Assembly: GCA_021292165.1 (NCBI GenBank)
Contig: CM037877.1
Location: 216,607,350-216,671,349 of the forward strand
Source of the DNA: Shinisaurus crocodilurus
Lineage: Eukaryota; Chordata; Lepidosauria; Squamata; Shinisauridae
Direction of reading: 5' to 3'
Length of the DNA: 64,000 nt
Under the pieces are notes generated by a model. The model was not told where the DNA came from and did not search any database. It was given only the letters and a program-made list of their open reading frames with translations. Shown here one piece after another: positions 11,228-20,701 of this stretch (position 1 is the stretch's first letter; each line of letters starts with the position of its first letter). Both the position numbers and the translations under genes were made by a program.

Positions 11228-11695
11228 GTGCTAGGTTAAGACCATAAGACCATAAAAAGAGCCCTACTGGAAAGGCCTATCTGGTCCAGCATCCTGTTTC
11301 TCAAGGTGACCAACCAGATGCTCTGGAAAGCTCTCAAGCAGGACATTAGGGTAACAGTATGCTTCCACTCATGTTCCCCAGCAACTGGTATTCAGAGGCA
11401 TTGTGTCTCCAATCCTGGAGGTGCTATGTAGCCATATTGACTACATAGCCATTGATAGCCTTATCAGTAATATAATGCCTTGAGAAGGGAAACTAGATAC
11501 TAACCTCCATGAATTTGTCTACTCCAAGTTGGCAGCCATCGCTACATCTTGTGGCAGTGGATTCCACAGTTTAACTATGCACTATGCAAAGAAATACTTC
11601 ATTTTGTTTGTTCCAAATGTGCCACCATTTAGCATTAGTGGATAACCCCAGGTTCTAGGTGAGAGGGAGAAAATACTGCAGTTTTGTGTGTTTCC
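11228..11695 (-). mobile_element. LINE 3' UTR fragment, antisense (family J)
   Basis: Starts with ACCATAAGACCATAAAAAGA and continues GTCCAGCATCCTGTTTCTCA, CAACTGGTATTCAGAGGCA, CTCCATGAATTTGTCT and TGTGGCAGTGGATTCCACAG. Pieces recur at 41754-42432, 42823-42915 and, in the opposite orientation, 63035-63150 (ending CTTATGTTCTTATG). Common 3' end with variable 5' ends marks it as a LINE 3' region. The clade is probably CR1/L2-like, but this is not proven. Confidence 0.6.
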
Positions 11696-11834
11696 TCTAA
11701 TAACTTTTGTACTTGACCATGCCCTTTGGTTGCCTGGCCATACCCTTGGCCACACATCCTCATGTTCACACCTTCATGTTGCTTAACCATGCCTCTTACA
11801 AATTCACATGTGTGTCCCTATTTTCATCTGTGAA

Positions 11835-11920
11835 ATGTTGGAGGGTATGTAACTCCCAGTATTCCCCAGCCAGCATGGAACTCCCCCCCCCCAACTAAAC
11901 ATGCGTAGGATTTATCCCTA
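11835..11920. mobile_element. Palindromic MITE family F, fragment
   Basis: AACTCCCAGTATTCCCCAGC CAGCATGG followed by ACTAAACATGCGTAGGATTT matches the arms of the complete copy at 19297-19425. Most of one arm is deleted. Confidence 0.45.
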
Positions 11921-12043
11921 AGCCTGTGTAGCTGACTCGCACTGCTGGGGGGCAGGGACAGGAGCTGGGATGCCTTTGGATCTGGTGGATCCATGGCTCC
12001 CCCCCCCCACTGGCATGCCCCCTCCCTTTCTGTCATCCGAATG

Positions 12044-12056
12044 AGGTCAGAGGTCA
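12044..12056 (+). promoter_or_regulatory. Perfect DR1 nuclear-receptor-type repeat
   Basis: AGGTCAGAGGTCA is two exact AGGTCA half-sites spaced by one base, the classical DR1 bound by HNF4, RXR and PPAR heterodimers. It lies five bases before a G-quadruplex-type run. Binding in vivo is not shown by sequence. Confidence 0.4.
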
Positions 12057-12060
12057 GAGT

Positions 12061-12094
12061 GGGGGCGGGGGCGGGGGCGGGGGCAGGGTGAGGG
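12061..12094 (+). repeat. G-quadruplex candidate, (GGGGGC)4
   Basis: Four consecutive GGGGGC units followed by AGGGTGAGGG give six G-tracts with one- to two-base loops, which satisfies the usual G4 pattern with margin. Confidence 0.8.
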
Positions 12095-12099
12095 AAACC

Positions 12100-12825
12100 C
12101 CTGCTCCGATTGCCCTTGGGAAGGAGAATCCCCATAATCCTACGCCCCTTCAGACACTGTCAGGTTGCTCTCTTACTTTTTTTTGTCCACTTTCATCTGG
12201 GCTATAAAGTCTCTCATGTAGACAGGAAAAGTGATACCATGCCATGTCCGATCCCACAGCCAGTGCACGCTTCCAAAAACATTGAAATAGCTTTGCACAC
12301 TATTGACCTATATTTCTGCAGGTAGCTGGCAGCCTGGCACCTTTTTCAATTCCTCAGGCCATTTTTTCCCCCTTTTCCATTAGTAAAGGCTGATGTTTCA
12401 CATTGCGACACATCACACAAAGATGAATTGGTCCTTGCCTTGTTGCATTATGTCACATCAAAGAAATCAAGTGGAAAGCACAATGCTTCCTTAGGTTTAT
12501 GTTGAATGCCTCTGTGTGGTACCAGATGGAGAGCAAGTGTCGCTGGAGTTGAAATTCCAACACTCCACTGCAATAAGCCGCACACGAAAATAAACACAAC
12601 TTTTCTAGCTGTATTAGACGAATTTCAGGTTGTTTTATGTTTATGCATATATATATATTTCTAGAAGTGTATTTCCTCAGTTAAATTCAGCTTGCTGTCT
12701 ATCATGACATGATATATATTTTGATATTTTGTAGAAATACCCTATTTAAATGAACATTTTACAAGCACAGATATGTTTCTTGCACTATAAACAAGTAGAA
12801 ATTAAACAGATGCATTTTTCCCCAA
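12100..12825. other. Unique sequence, nothing recognised
   Basis: AT-leaning, no repeat copies in the window and no coding signal. Confidence 0.45.
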
Positions 12826-12875
12826 CTCAATCAATCAGTTTATTGATCCAGTCAACAGACCTCACAATAAGACTT

Positions 12876-12968
12876 AGGCCACAATCCTATACGAACTTAC
12901 CTGGATGTAAGTCCTATTGAACTCAATGAGGCTTACTTCCGAGTAGGTATGCAGAGGATTGCACTGTT
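12876..12968. mobile_element. Short palindromic MITE family C, good copy
   Basis: ACAATCCTATACGAACTTAC pairs with TTCCGAGTAGGTATGCAGAG GATTGCACTGT, giving an imperfect palindrome about 93 bp long with CAATGAGGCTTAC in the centre. Ends of the CAGTGCAATCCT type recur in families F and G. No internal promoter and no frame. Confidence 0.65.
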
Positions 12969-12969
12969 A

Positions 12970-14820
12970 TGCATCACTTAAAGTACAGAAATAAAAATCA
13001 GCTAACTTACAGAAGTCCAAAAGCATAGATCAGGTATCAGCTATTAATACAAAAAACCCCAAATTAAATACCTAATCTAGTAACCACTTACAGACAGATG
13101 ACATAGAATTATAAACTTTTCTGCTGTAATAATCACCTTCTGAGCTTTGTTTTTTCCTAGCTTAGGCAAGTTGCTATTTCTCTTTGTACCTGCCAGTTCA
13201 TCCATTCCCTTCAGCTTAGCACCTCAATAACATGGTGGTGGAGCAGTGGTGGGAGCCGCTCCTGCCCACCATGCAGCCCCCGCTGGGAAATGGAACTTTG
13301 GCACGAGTACCCCATTGTGCAGAGGCCTACTCTGTGTGTTTTCACCCCATTTTTTTGAGGGGGAAAATCATGTGAACTGGGCCTAGGAGAAATTGGGCAC
13401 TCAATACCGAGGGCCTGATTCACACTGGGCACTGTGTGGTGGAAAGGAAGGGCTCTCGTCCTTCCTTCACCATGTTATCAAAGTGCTACCCTGGGATTAA
13501 TGGATTAATTGGGACTATATCTTCCTCTTTAAAATGGGGATAATGGTCTCCCCCCCCCCCCATCTGTTGCAAAGCAAAATGTTTTCCTTGATGTTATTAC
13601 AAGGGTAAGGTAAGAGTTACTGGGGGAAACTGATAGGATTTTAAACAAGCAAAAAAACTCCATTAGGTTTAAAAAAAAAAAAAAAAACCTGAAAAGGACT
13701 AACCAAAAGAACATTTATGCTTGTTTAGAGAGAGAAACCCATGAACATCCAGTCTGGCAAATTCCAAGAAAATTCGCTGAATTAAATCCCCCCCACACAC
13801 ACACACACAACACAAACGTTTCAGCTTTCTACAGTCCATTGTCTGAACTGTTGTAAGGTTACGCAAGATTGTATTTCTTTCTAAAATATATAACTGTTAG
13901 AATGCTTGGGTGTACATTTCTTAGTGAGAGCAATGAACAAGTATTGTTATATTATAGTCCACAATATATTCCCATACTCTCCCCTGCCAGTCAGTGTGCC
14001 ATGTTCCATTTGCAATTAATCGGTAAATGTTTAAGGAGCCATACAGCTCTTTGCTGGTCCCAGGCACTCCATCCTCCCCATCTGGATTGGGGCCCTGAAA
14101 GACCAAGGAAAAGTGTGGCTGCATTGAGGGTAAGTTTTGAGCAAGCGCAATTTGGGACATTGCACAGTTCTGTCCTGAAAGCAAGCAAGAGGTTAATTAG
14201 CTTGCCTTCTATAAAATTAAATTATTGTAATTATTTCTAATTATGCACATATATTTGCATGTGTAAATTAGCATATGCAAATGTGTGCAATTTTTTTTTT
14301 GTCCTATAGGCCTGAGCCTTGGATCTTTTAGGTACCTAGTGCTGCTCCTGCTGTATCCTGCCTAAAGAAAAAAGCACACTTCACTTGCAGGATGGTCTAT
14401 CTATTTCTCTCTCTCCCTCTCTCTTGCAAATATATATTCACCTTCACTAATGAGCTATGTACAGTTCTCTAGAGAGTGTGACACCTATTGAATGAAACCA
14501 TTAACATCTGATTGCCATCTTTAATCAACTTTGATTCTGTTTTGACTAGGCCTGCAAGCTTTAATCAGTAGATTAATCAATTAAAGCTTTTGCTGGTGCG
14601 CTGTGAGTTAAGGGCATACTTGTTTGGGTTTGGGGGGGCTATTTTTGTTCTGCGTTATTACAACAGGGAATAAAAGAAGAGAGTAAAGATGACCTTTCTT
14701 TATAACAGTGAGTATGTTAATTAAATTGAAAGTTACCTCACACTTCCTTGAAGTTTTGGCAAATGTAACTGAGTGATTAAATGTCATCTGCAAAGGAATA
14801 TGATCAACTAAAACTTCTTT
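12970..14820. other. Mostly unique sequence with one exon-like segment
   Basis: Contains poly-C (13550-13560), poly-A (13670-13687) and a CA tract (13794-13808). The only coding-like signal is the reverse-strand segment at 13978-14094, listed separately. Confidence 0.4.
13978..14094 (-). other. Possible 117-nt in-frame exon, reverse strand (unproven)
   Basis: The reverse strand shows a good acceptor: a pyrimidine tract ending CCTTGGTCTTTCAG at 14108-14095. The frame that follows begins G-P-N-P-D-G-E-D-G-V and runs 39 codons to AGA|GTATGG, a weak donor. 117 nt is exactly 39 codons, so the exon would be phase-neutral. The frame continues open beyond the donor to 13921. The peptide is compositionally protein-like, but I do not recognise it and no neighbouring exon was found. 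Confidence 0.22.
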
Positions 14821-14877
14821 AAAGGGAGGGAATGGTCCTATGGCCCCTAGACATTGTCGGGGGGGGGGGGAGGGATA

Positions 14878-16237
14878 CAGGGCCGGATTAAGAGCATTAT
14901 GGGCCTGGTGCTGAGGATTTTGGTGAGCCTTTTTATGGAAATAAATAAAATGAATAAATAAATAAAATGAGGAACATTTTTCTTTCGTCTAATTCTCCAT
15001 CCCTGTCCACCCCCCTCCCATCTTTAGTTCATTCATAAAGATCCGCAGACCCTCCCCCGCCAGCGCCAGGTCTTCTCACGCATTCGGCTAGATGTCAGCA
15101 ACGGCTGCAAAGGGGGACAACCCCCTGCTATAGCTAGTGGGGGGGGACACTACTTACCTCCCCCCACACACACCGATTCATCCATTCTTTGAAAGGAGAT
15201 ATGTTGAGCAAAGCGATACGATGGCTGGGATTCTTCGCAGTCCTGATAGCTACGGGGGCCAACTGGGAAGCAGGTGAGGGGGGCAACTGGTTGTGGGTAG
15301 GGAGGGGGTGCAGAACTGGGGTTTCTGGAGATGTGTGCGAGAGCAGAACGGATGCGAGTGACAGATGCGAGAGGAGAGAAAACAGCTCAATGTGGGAAAG
15401 GAGGAGAAAAAGGAGGAGGGAGGAAAATAGAACGTGAAATAAATATTCAGCTCATCAGAGCAGAGGAAGAGCTAAAAAGGAAACCGGGGAACAACATGGG
15501 GGGCTGGGGGCTGGCAGCACAAGGCAGCTCCCCACGTTCCGGTGCGACCCGGCAGCCGCCCGGCTGGCTGCCCGCTGCCCCCTTGCGCCGCCGCCACCGC
15601 CCCCTCCACAGGGGCGCCCTCGGCTCCTTCCTTTCAGGCCTCGTCAGCGCGGCGTTTAAGCCCGGCCGCCCCCGCGCGGAAGAGCAGAGGCGAGCCCCCG
15701 CCCACGGCACGCACGGGAGCAGCCCCCCCGCCGCACACAGCGCATGTGCGACGCGCCCACTGGCCCCGCGGGGCTCGCTGCCTCGGCCTGGAGGGAAGGG
15801 GCGGCGGGCGGGGGCCCTCCCTTGCCTGCGCATGACCCCGCAGAGGGAGCCGGGCTGGACGGCCGGCGCAGCGGGCGAGGGGAGGCGAGCTGCCCAGGAA
15901 CCCCCCCCGAGCCCGCAGGCGGACCAGGAGGGCAGCACCGGCCTGGCGCCGCCCACTGTCACTGCAGCCCAGTCGGGGCAGCAGCCTCCCATCGGGATCC
16001 CCTCGGCCCGGCCAAGCCGGAGTGCCTGGGCGGCGCGAGGAGGCAGGCAGCGGCTCCACCGGGCGAAGCACGTGCTGCTGCTGGGGGGCCACGTGCTGAG
16101 CCCCCCCTGCTGTGCTGTAAATGGGCCACGATCTGGCCCTTCCTCTCCGGGCAGTCGCCTCCGGCAATTGTGGGCCTATTTTGTGGTAAGGGGCCTGGAG
16201 CTGCAGCTCCAATAGCCCCTATCTTAATCCGGCCCTG
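14878..16237. mobile_element. hAT-like TIR element, 1360 bp, with CpG-island-like cargo
   Basis: Terminal inverted repeats CAGGGCCGGATTAAG and CTTAATCCGGCCCTG (15 of 15). Both sides carry the exact 8-bp target duplication GAGGGATA (14870-14877 and 16238-16245), the size expected for hAT transposases. No transposase is encoded, so it is non-autonomous. From about 15500 to 16150 the interior is very CpG-rich. Frames of 294 codons (15331-16215, plus) and 181 codons (15447-15992, minus) run across it, but they overlap on both strands and show only GC-driven composition, so they are not called as genes. The cargo resembles a host promoter / first-exon region. Confidence 0.85.
15500..16150. promoter_or_regulatory. 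CpG-island-like block inside the 14878-16237 element
   Basis: Dense CpG with GCGCATGTGCG (about 15740) and TGCGCATGA (about 15827), both close to the NRF1 motif, and two CACGTG E-boxes at 16069-16074 and 16090-16095, 21 bp apart (two helical turns). No downstream gene is visible in the window. Promoter activity is inferred, not shown. Confidence 0.4.
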
Positions 16238-16529
16238 GAGGGATAGGATAGTTCAGATTCCCAGCTGTGACCTCGGTGACAGCACGCCAACCTTGGAGCT
16301 GGGAATCGGAGCTCTGCCCACCCCCCCACCCCCTCACAGCTGGCACAGGAAGAACTGCACTGGCTGCTCTCCGAGGTCAGAAAAGTGACCCCATAGTGGG
16401 GATGAAGGAGGCTTTTGGGGGGTGGGGTGGGGAGGGGGGGAGACTGAGGTAGCCAGGATACGAGGTATCCTGAAGCCACTCCAGCCTCCTTCCCTCCTCC
16501 TGGGGGGGAGGGATGCTTCGACTTGGAGT

Positions 16530-16606
16530 CCTGCATTGCGCAGGGGGTTGGACTCGATGGCCTTATAGGCCCCTTCCAACTCTACTTTTCTATGATTCTA
16601 TTCCTC
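16530..16606 (+). mobile_element. CR1 LINE 3' terminus fragment
   Basis: GCAGGGGGTTGGACTCGATG, then GGCCCCTTCCAACTCTACTT and TTCTATGATTCTATTC is the CR1-type 3' end with its ATTCTATG repeat. Only about 75 bp remains. It interrupts the right half of the family G copy. Confidence 0.75.
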
Positions 16607-16766
16607 CAAGATGCGATTGCTAGATGGCCAGAAATGGCTGTCTAGCGAAAGAGCAGAGCAGGAAGAGTGGAGAAGTGAAGATCACCTCTGCTGCTCCTCC
16701 CACTCTGCCTTGGATGAGCAGTGTGAGCCTCCAGGTTATCCTCATCTTGATAGGATTGCACCCTAA

Positions 16767-17045
16767 AGAGCTCAAATAAATCATCTGTGTAGCAAATCAT
16801 AAGCAATAAATCCAAAGGAAAGCATTTTATGGAACTTCAAGCCCAGGCATTTTTCTTTTCAATGATACTGCACTTTACTCATTTGTGTCCGTCTCACACA
16901 TATGGGAATCTAGCCGACAAAAATATCACTTTGGTAGCACTCTCTGTAGCACTTTCTGTCCCACTCCCCTTCCTCTCAATGGGCCCGCTCTGACCTTCAC
17001 ACCGGTTTGAGCAGAATTGGCTCAGGAAGGTTGCATGTGCTGATT
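16767..17045. other. Unique sequence
   Basis: Nothing recognised. Confidence 0.4.
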
Positions 17046-17053
17046 GTCTAGTA

Positions 17054-17147
17054 CAGCCTTCCCCAACCTGGTACCCTCCAGATGTGAACTACAACTCCCA
17101 TCATGCCCAGCCAATGGATGTGTGGGACACCAGGTTAGGGAAGGCTG
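17054..17147. mobile_element. hAT-like MITE family A, 94 bp
   Basis: TIRs CAGCCTTCCCCAACCTGGTR and CACCAGGTTAGGGAAGGCTG. Flanks GTCTAGTA and CGCTAGTA agree at 6 of 8 positions, consistent with an aged 8-bp target duplication. The interior AACTACAACTCCCATCATGC is the family hallmark. Confidence 0.75.
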
Positions 17148-17661
17148 CGCTAGTAGTTCCCCCACCCCTATAAAAGTTGTAGTAAAATAACAGAAGGACA
17201 TGTACAATCGGACAGTGGAGGTAGCAATGACCAATGTCTTTGTGGTGTCAGTGTTCCTGTCATTGTAGCTGCTTCTGATGACTCTGAATCCTACTTATAA
17301 TCTATGAGAGAGTGTATTGTTTGATCTTCTGCTTCAGTAGAATATCCTTGCTCAATATTTTGGGTGTTTGGTTTCCCCTTCCTCTGAGGCTAGATAGATT
17401 CTCATAACAATTCCTGAGTTGGAAAGTTACCTTGATTAAGAGTTCTTGCGATACCACTCCTACTCCAAAGGGAATAATGTCCTGAGAATGAACCAGCCAT
17501 CTGTGGGGTATGGTAACCATGCATTCTACCACCATGGAATCATGCAAAAATCATGCATAAAAACCACCTTGATTCTGGCTGTGCTAAGTTGGGGGTAAGT
17601 AATCCATTTTATTTGAACTTGAGTATACATACTTGATTGAATTTTTATTCTTCCCTTATGA

Positions 17662-17785
17662 CAGGGATGGGGAATGTGTGGCTCTCCAGATGTTCTTGAA
17701 CAGCAACTCCATTGGCTATGCTGGCAAGAGCTGATGGGAGTTGCAGTCCAACAACATCTGGAGAGCTACAAGATGCCCACTCCTG
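17662..17785. mobile_element. hAT-like MITE family A, 124 bp
   Basis: CAGGGATGGGGAATGTGTGG on the left, and CATCTGGAGAGCTACAAGAT to ACTCCTG on the right, with GCTGATGGGAGTTGCAGTCC between. The flanks CCTTATGA and CCTCATAC match only partly, so the insertion is old. Confidence 0.65.
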
Positions 17786-18099
17786 CCTCATACTAGGCCC
17801 TGCTATCAAGAAGGAGGAATGGCTAAAGTAAAATTGCCAGAGGTGGTGAAACTGGCACTTTCCACCCATGCACTTCCATTCTGTGGCATCAACCAAGACT
17901 CCAAAGGTGCAACACAGCAGGCAGGAGAGGAGTCAGATGAAAGAACTATGGGGAAACATGGCCTCTTTTCCCACCAGGAGCAAATTTAAAGGTTTGTAGC
18001 ATCAATTTGAGTTGTAACCTGTAACATCCAGTTTTAGCTCTGAGAAAGGTAATGCAAAGAGATTCACACCCCACCAAAGCCCCATAAATTTCTACCAGT

Positions 18100-18640
18100 G
18101 CATCTAACCTATATGATATCTGTATCCATATCTGTACCTGTATCTCAATTTGCCTTGGGGCGTTTCATCTATCACTTCCTAATTCTCCATTCTATAAAGC
18201 ATTTATCATTTCAGTATGGAAATCCACGGAGCTTCCGCCCACTCCTTTCTGGCTGAATTTCATATCCACACACCCATCTGGCATGATGATAAACAAATGT
18301 TATTTGAAGAAGCAAACAAGAACCTTAAAAATGGGTTCTCCTCCTTTTTTCAAGTTCCTGTCAGAGCACTTTGTCCCTAGGAGTAATTCTCCAGCTTGCT
18401 GCTTAGATATAGTCACAAAATGCATCAAGCGATAATAGGTTTGAGCATCTCATTCATCTCCTACATAATGTTACAGGAAATTACTTCTCTGTTTCTTTCT
18501 GAATGCCTTTCCATTTGCCTAGCTATGATTATGCACCTGACAAGCGGCAGCAAACAGATGCTCTTTGGGTGCTCTGACAGCTGCCATTCACAAACGAAAG
18601 CTCATTAAATACATTGCTCAAGAGATGGAAAAGGTTGCCA
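18100..18640. other. Non-repetitive block, possible conserved non-coding element
   Basis: Unlike its surroundings this segment has no repeat homology, balanced composition and clustered sites: CTGACAGCTGCC (18577-18588; MEIS/TGIF half-site fused to a CAGCTG E-box), TTATGCACCTGAC and TCATTAAATAC. One frame on the plus strand stays open from 18396 to 18608, but the peptide has no recognisable domain. Conservation cannot be judged without an alignment. Confidence 0.25.
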
Positions 18641-18928
18641 TCCTTAGCGGGCGGGGGGGGGGGGTTGGAGAAAGAAAAATGTCAATGGGAGGCTGAAGAC
18701 AATGTTTTGCTTCTTTAAATTAGCCCACTTAAAAAGAACTATTCATCCTAATCCCATGGACTTCCCAAACTATCCTGGCAGTGTCCATGCTGATAAGCAG
18801 AGATGTGCCTTGTTACAGAACTTGAAGGAATCAAAAGTCTGACTTGAACACAACTTTCTTCCCCAACTGAGCTGCATATCAGGGCTTCTGTAGAGAGAGG
18901 AGGTGCCACTGCCCTTGAGTCCATCAGC

Positions 18929-18970
18929 TTCATAGATTCATAGATTTATAGAGTTGGAAGGAGCCTGCTT
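18929..18970 (-). mobile_element. CR1-type 3' tail fragment
   Basis: TTCATAGATTCATAGATTTA TAGAGTTGGAAGGAGCCTGC is the terminal 40 bp shared with the 5S-headed SINE copies, antisense. Confidence 0.6.
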
Positions 18971-19296
18971 ATCTCCCTGCCTCCCTCCCTGAGAGTCTCA
19001 TCCTGGGGCCAGTTGAAGCCAGATCATTCTAGGGTGGGGGAAAGGGATCCCTGTCTATCCTGGCAACAGAATCCTGGCAACAGAAAAACAGCAGTTGTGG
19101 CACAGTCAAATCCTCTCTGTTGATCAGCTTCTAGGATGGAGTGGATCCTGAAATGAAACGTATGGGGATGTTTCCCTCAGCCCTCCTTAATTCACCACCC
19201 CCAATTGAAATAATGGTCTAATACATTTCATTTTTTAAACAGCTGTAACTTAATTGTGGGAGGGGGTGTCTATCTGATCCCAATCTTAGATTAGGG

Positions 19297-19430
19297 GGCA
19301 ATCCTATGCATGTTTAGACAGAAAAGAAGTCCTACAACTCCCAGCATTTCCCAGCCAGCATGGCTGGCTGGGGAATGCTGGGAGTTGTAGGAGTTTTTTC
19401 TGTCTACAGAGCATTGCACCCTTAGTAAGT
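19297..19430. mobile_element. Palindromic MITE family F with 30-bp-arm hairpin
   Basis: Outer ends CAATCCTATGCATGTTTAGA and TGTCTACAGAGCATTGCACC. The core 19330-19392 is a hairpin with two 30-bp arms, one mismatch and a 3-nt loop ATG. Related copies with less perfect arms lie at 25660-25795, 44398-44490 and 11835-11920. No frame. The outer end shares the CAATCCTATGCAT theme with family C. Confidence 0.7.
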
Positions 19431-19504
19431 GCTTGTAGCATTGTGCCCTTGTAGGAAATTTCCCCTGTCTACATAGAATTGTGCCCTTAGAATTGTGCCC
19501 TTCT

Positions 19505-19878
19505 CTACATGAGGCATTTATTGTACAGTCATGATTCCTCACTCATGGGACTTTGCGGGAGCTTTACATGATGTCCTCATCCTCTGGGGTCCCTCCCGTG
19601 CTTTCAATTTATGCAGCTTTTTTTTAAGATCGTGGAAAGTGTGCTATTATTTGGAAATGGTAGAATGAACCGAAATGAGAAGTTCGTGTATTTTTGCAGT
19701 TCTGCTATACCGCAGCGCCACCTTGTGATTGTGGAATGGAACATATAGAAAGGCAGAGAAAGAAAACCCCGGGGGGGGGGAGGAACAGGGACACGTGTAA
19801 AGGAGCCAATCTTAAACCCACAAAGAATCTGGAAGCAGAAGCCTCAGTAAAGTAGTGGGTTAAAAGCCTCATGCAGAG
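19505..19878. mobile_element. MITE family E copy 2 (reverse orientation)
   Basis: Begins CTCTACATGAGGCATTTATTG and ends AGAGAAGCCC followed by TAA. The CTCF-like core lies at 19714-19728 on the reverse strand (TCACAAGGTGGCGCT). It contains a G-run (19770-19779). Length about 370 bp, non-coding. Confidence 0.65.
19714..19728 (-). promoter_or_regulatory. CTCF-like core in MITE family E
   Basis: TCACAAGGTGGCGCT matches the CCASYAGRKGGCRSY consensus at 13 of 15 positions by eye. See the family-wide finding. Confidence 0.4.
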
Positions 19879-20315
19879 AAGCCCTAAAGTGTTCTTTTCC
19901 CCAAGAACAGGAGTGCTAAGATTCTTTCCTTTTTCATACCAAATCCAAGCATTTTGTAGCTAAAACCAAAGGGACTATGTTGAATATTAAATTGATTTAT
20001 AAGCCAACTGAGATGTGTATGTAATCTGTATAGAACAGCTGTATCCACACTGAATGTATAAATAATGGAAATATGTAATTAATTCTTTTGTTTAACTGGG
20101 ATAGGGAGGGTGGAAAACTAGGCTGGGGAAGGGTAAGTTTGATCTTGTATTATGAAGATTTATGAAGTTTATGGAGACATTTTCTCCATAAATGAGAAGC
20201 TAACTTATAGCATTTGTACCCTAACAATACTGAATACAAGAAATATACTAATGAGGGAGTTTGATGAGAAACATTAGTGTTGCCCAGCTTTCCTGGTCCC
20301 AGAGATGGAGTAACA

Positions 20316-20693
20316 TGGAGTTGTTGAACTTCTTTCAGCCTAGGGGCCGAATTTCCATTTTGGGGAAGCTCTCAGGGGGCGCATTCCAGTGGTGAGCAGG
20401 GCCGAAGGCAAAAGAGGGATGGGCCAAAAATATCCCAAATACCAGCATATTTTAGCTTAAAGCTCTTCCTGCCAGTAACTAAGCCTTAGGAGTGGCATGT
20501 AAACCTTTCAGAATGTTAAAAAAAAAAAAAGGCACAAAAGCAAGAAAACCACCAAATGATTGGTGGTTGAGGGGAGAGGGGGCAGGAGCAGGAGCAGGGG
20601 CAGGGCATGGCCATCTGGGGGAACCCCTGGAGGGCCAGATTGAGAGCCCAGGTGGGCTGGACTTGGCCCCTGGCCTGAGCTTCCACACCCCTG
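20316..20693. mobile_element. hAT-like MITE family Q, 378 bp
   Basis: Left end carries GTTGTTGAACTTCTTTCAGC, right end TGAGCTTCCACACCCCTG. Flanked by an exact 8-bp duplication GAGTAACA (20308-20315 and 20694-20701). The middle has a poly-A tract (20519-20530) and a GCAGGAGCAGGAGCAGGGGC run. Related copies lie at 36930-37275 and 61267-61577. No transposase. Confidence 0.8.
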
Positions 20694-20701
20694 GAGTAAC
20701 A

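Larger units (their letters stand above)
14826..16764. mobile_element. Family G element, copy 2, split by a nested transposon
   Basis: Left part 14826-14869 (AGGGAATGGTCCTATGG) and right part 16246-16764 (GTTCAGATTCCCAG to TAGGATTGCACCCT) together match the uninterrupted copy at 3273-3682. The element at 14878-16237 was inserted between them, and a CR1-tail fragment sits at 16530-16600. It is non-coding. Confidence 0.6.

Noticed and set aside
15331..16215. 294-codon open frame, plus strand
   Set aside because: Lies in the CpG-rich core of a TIR element. Comparable long frames exist on the other strand over the same bases, and the peptide is Pro/Ala/Gly/Arg-rich without a domain: a composition effect.
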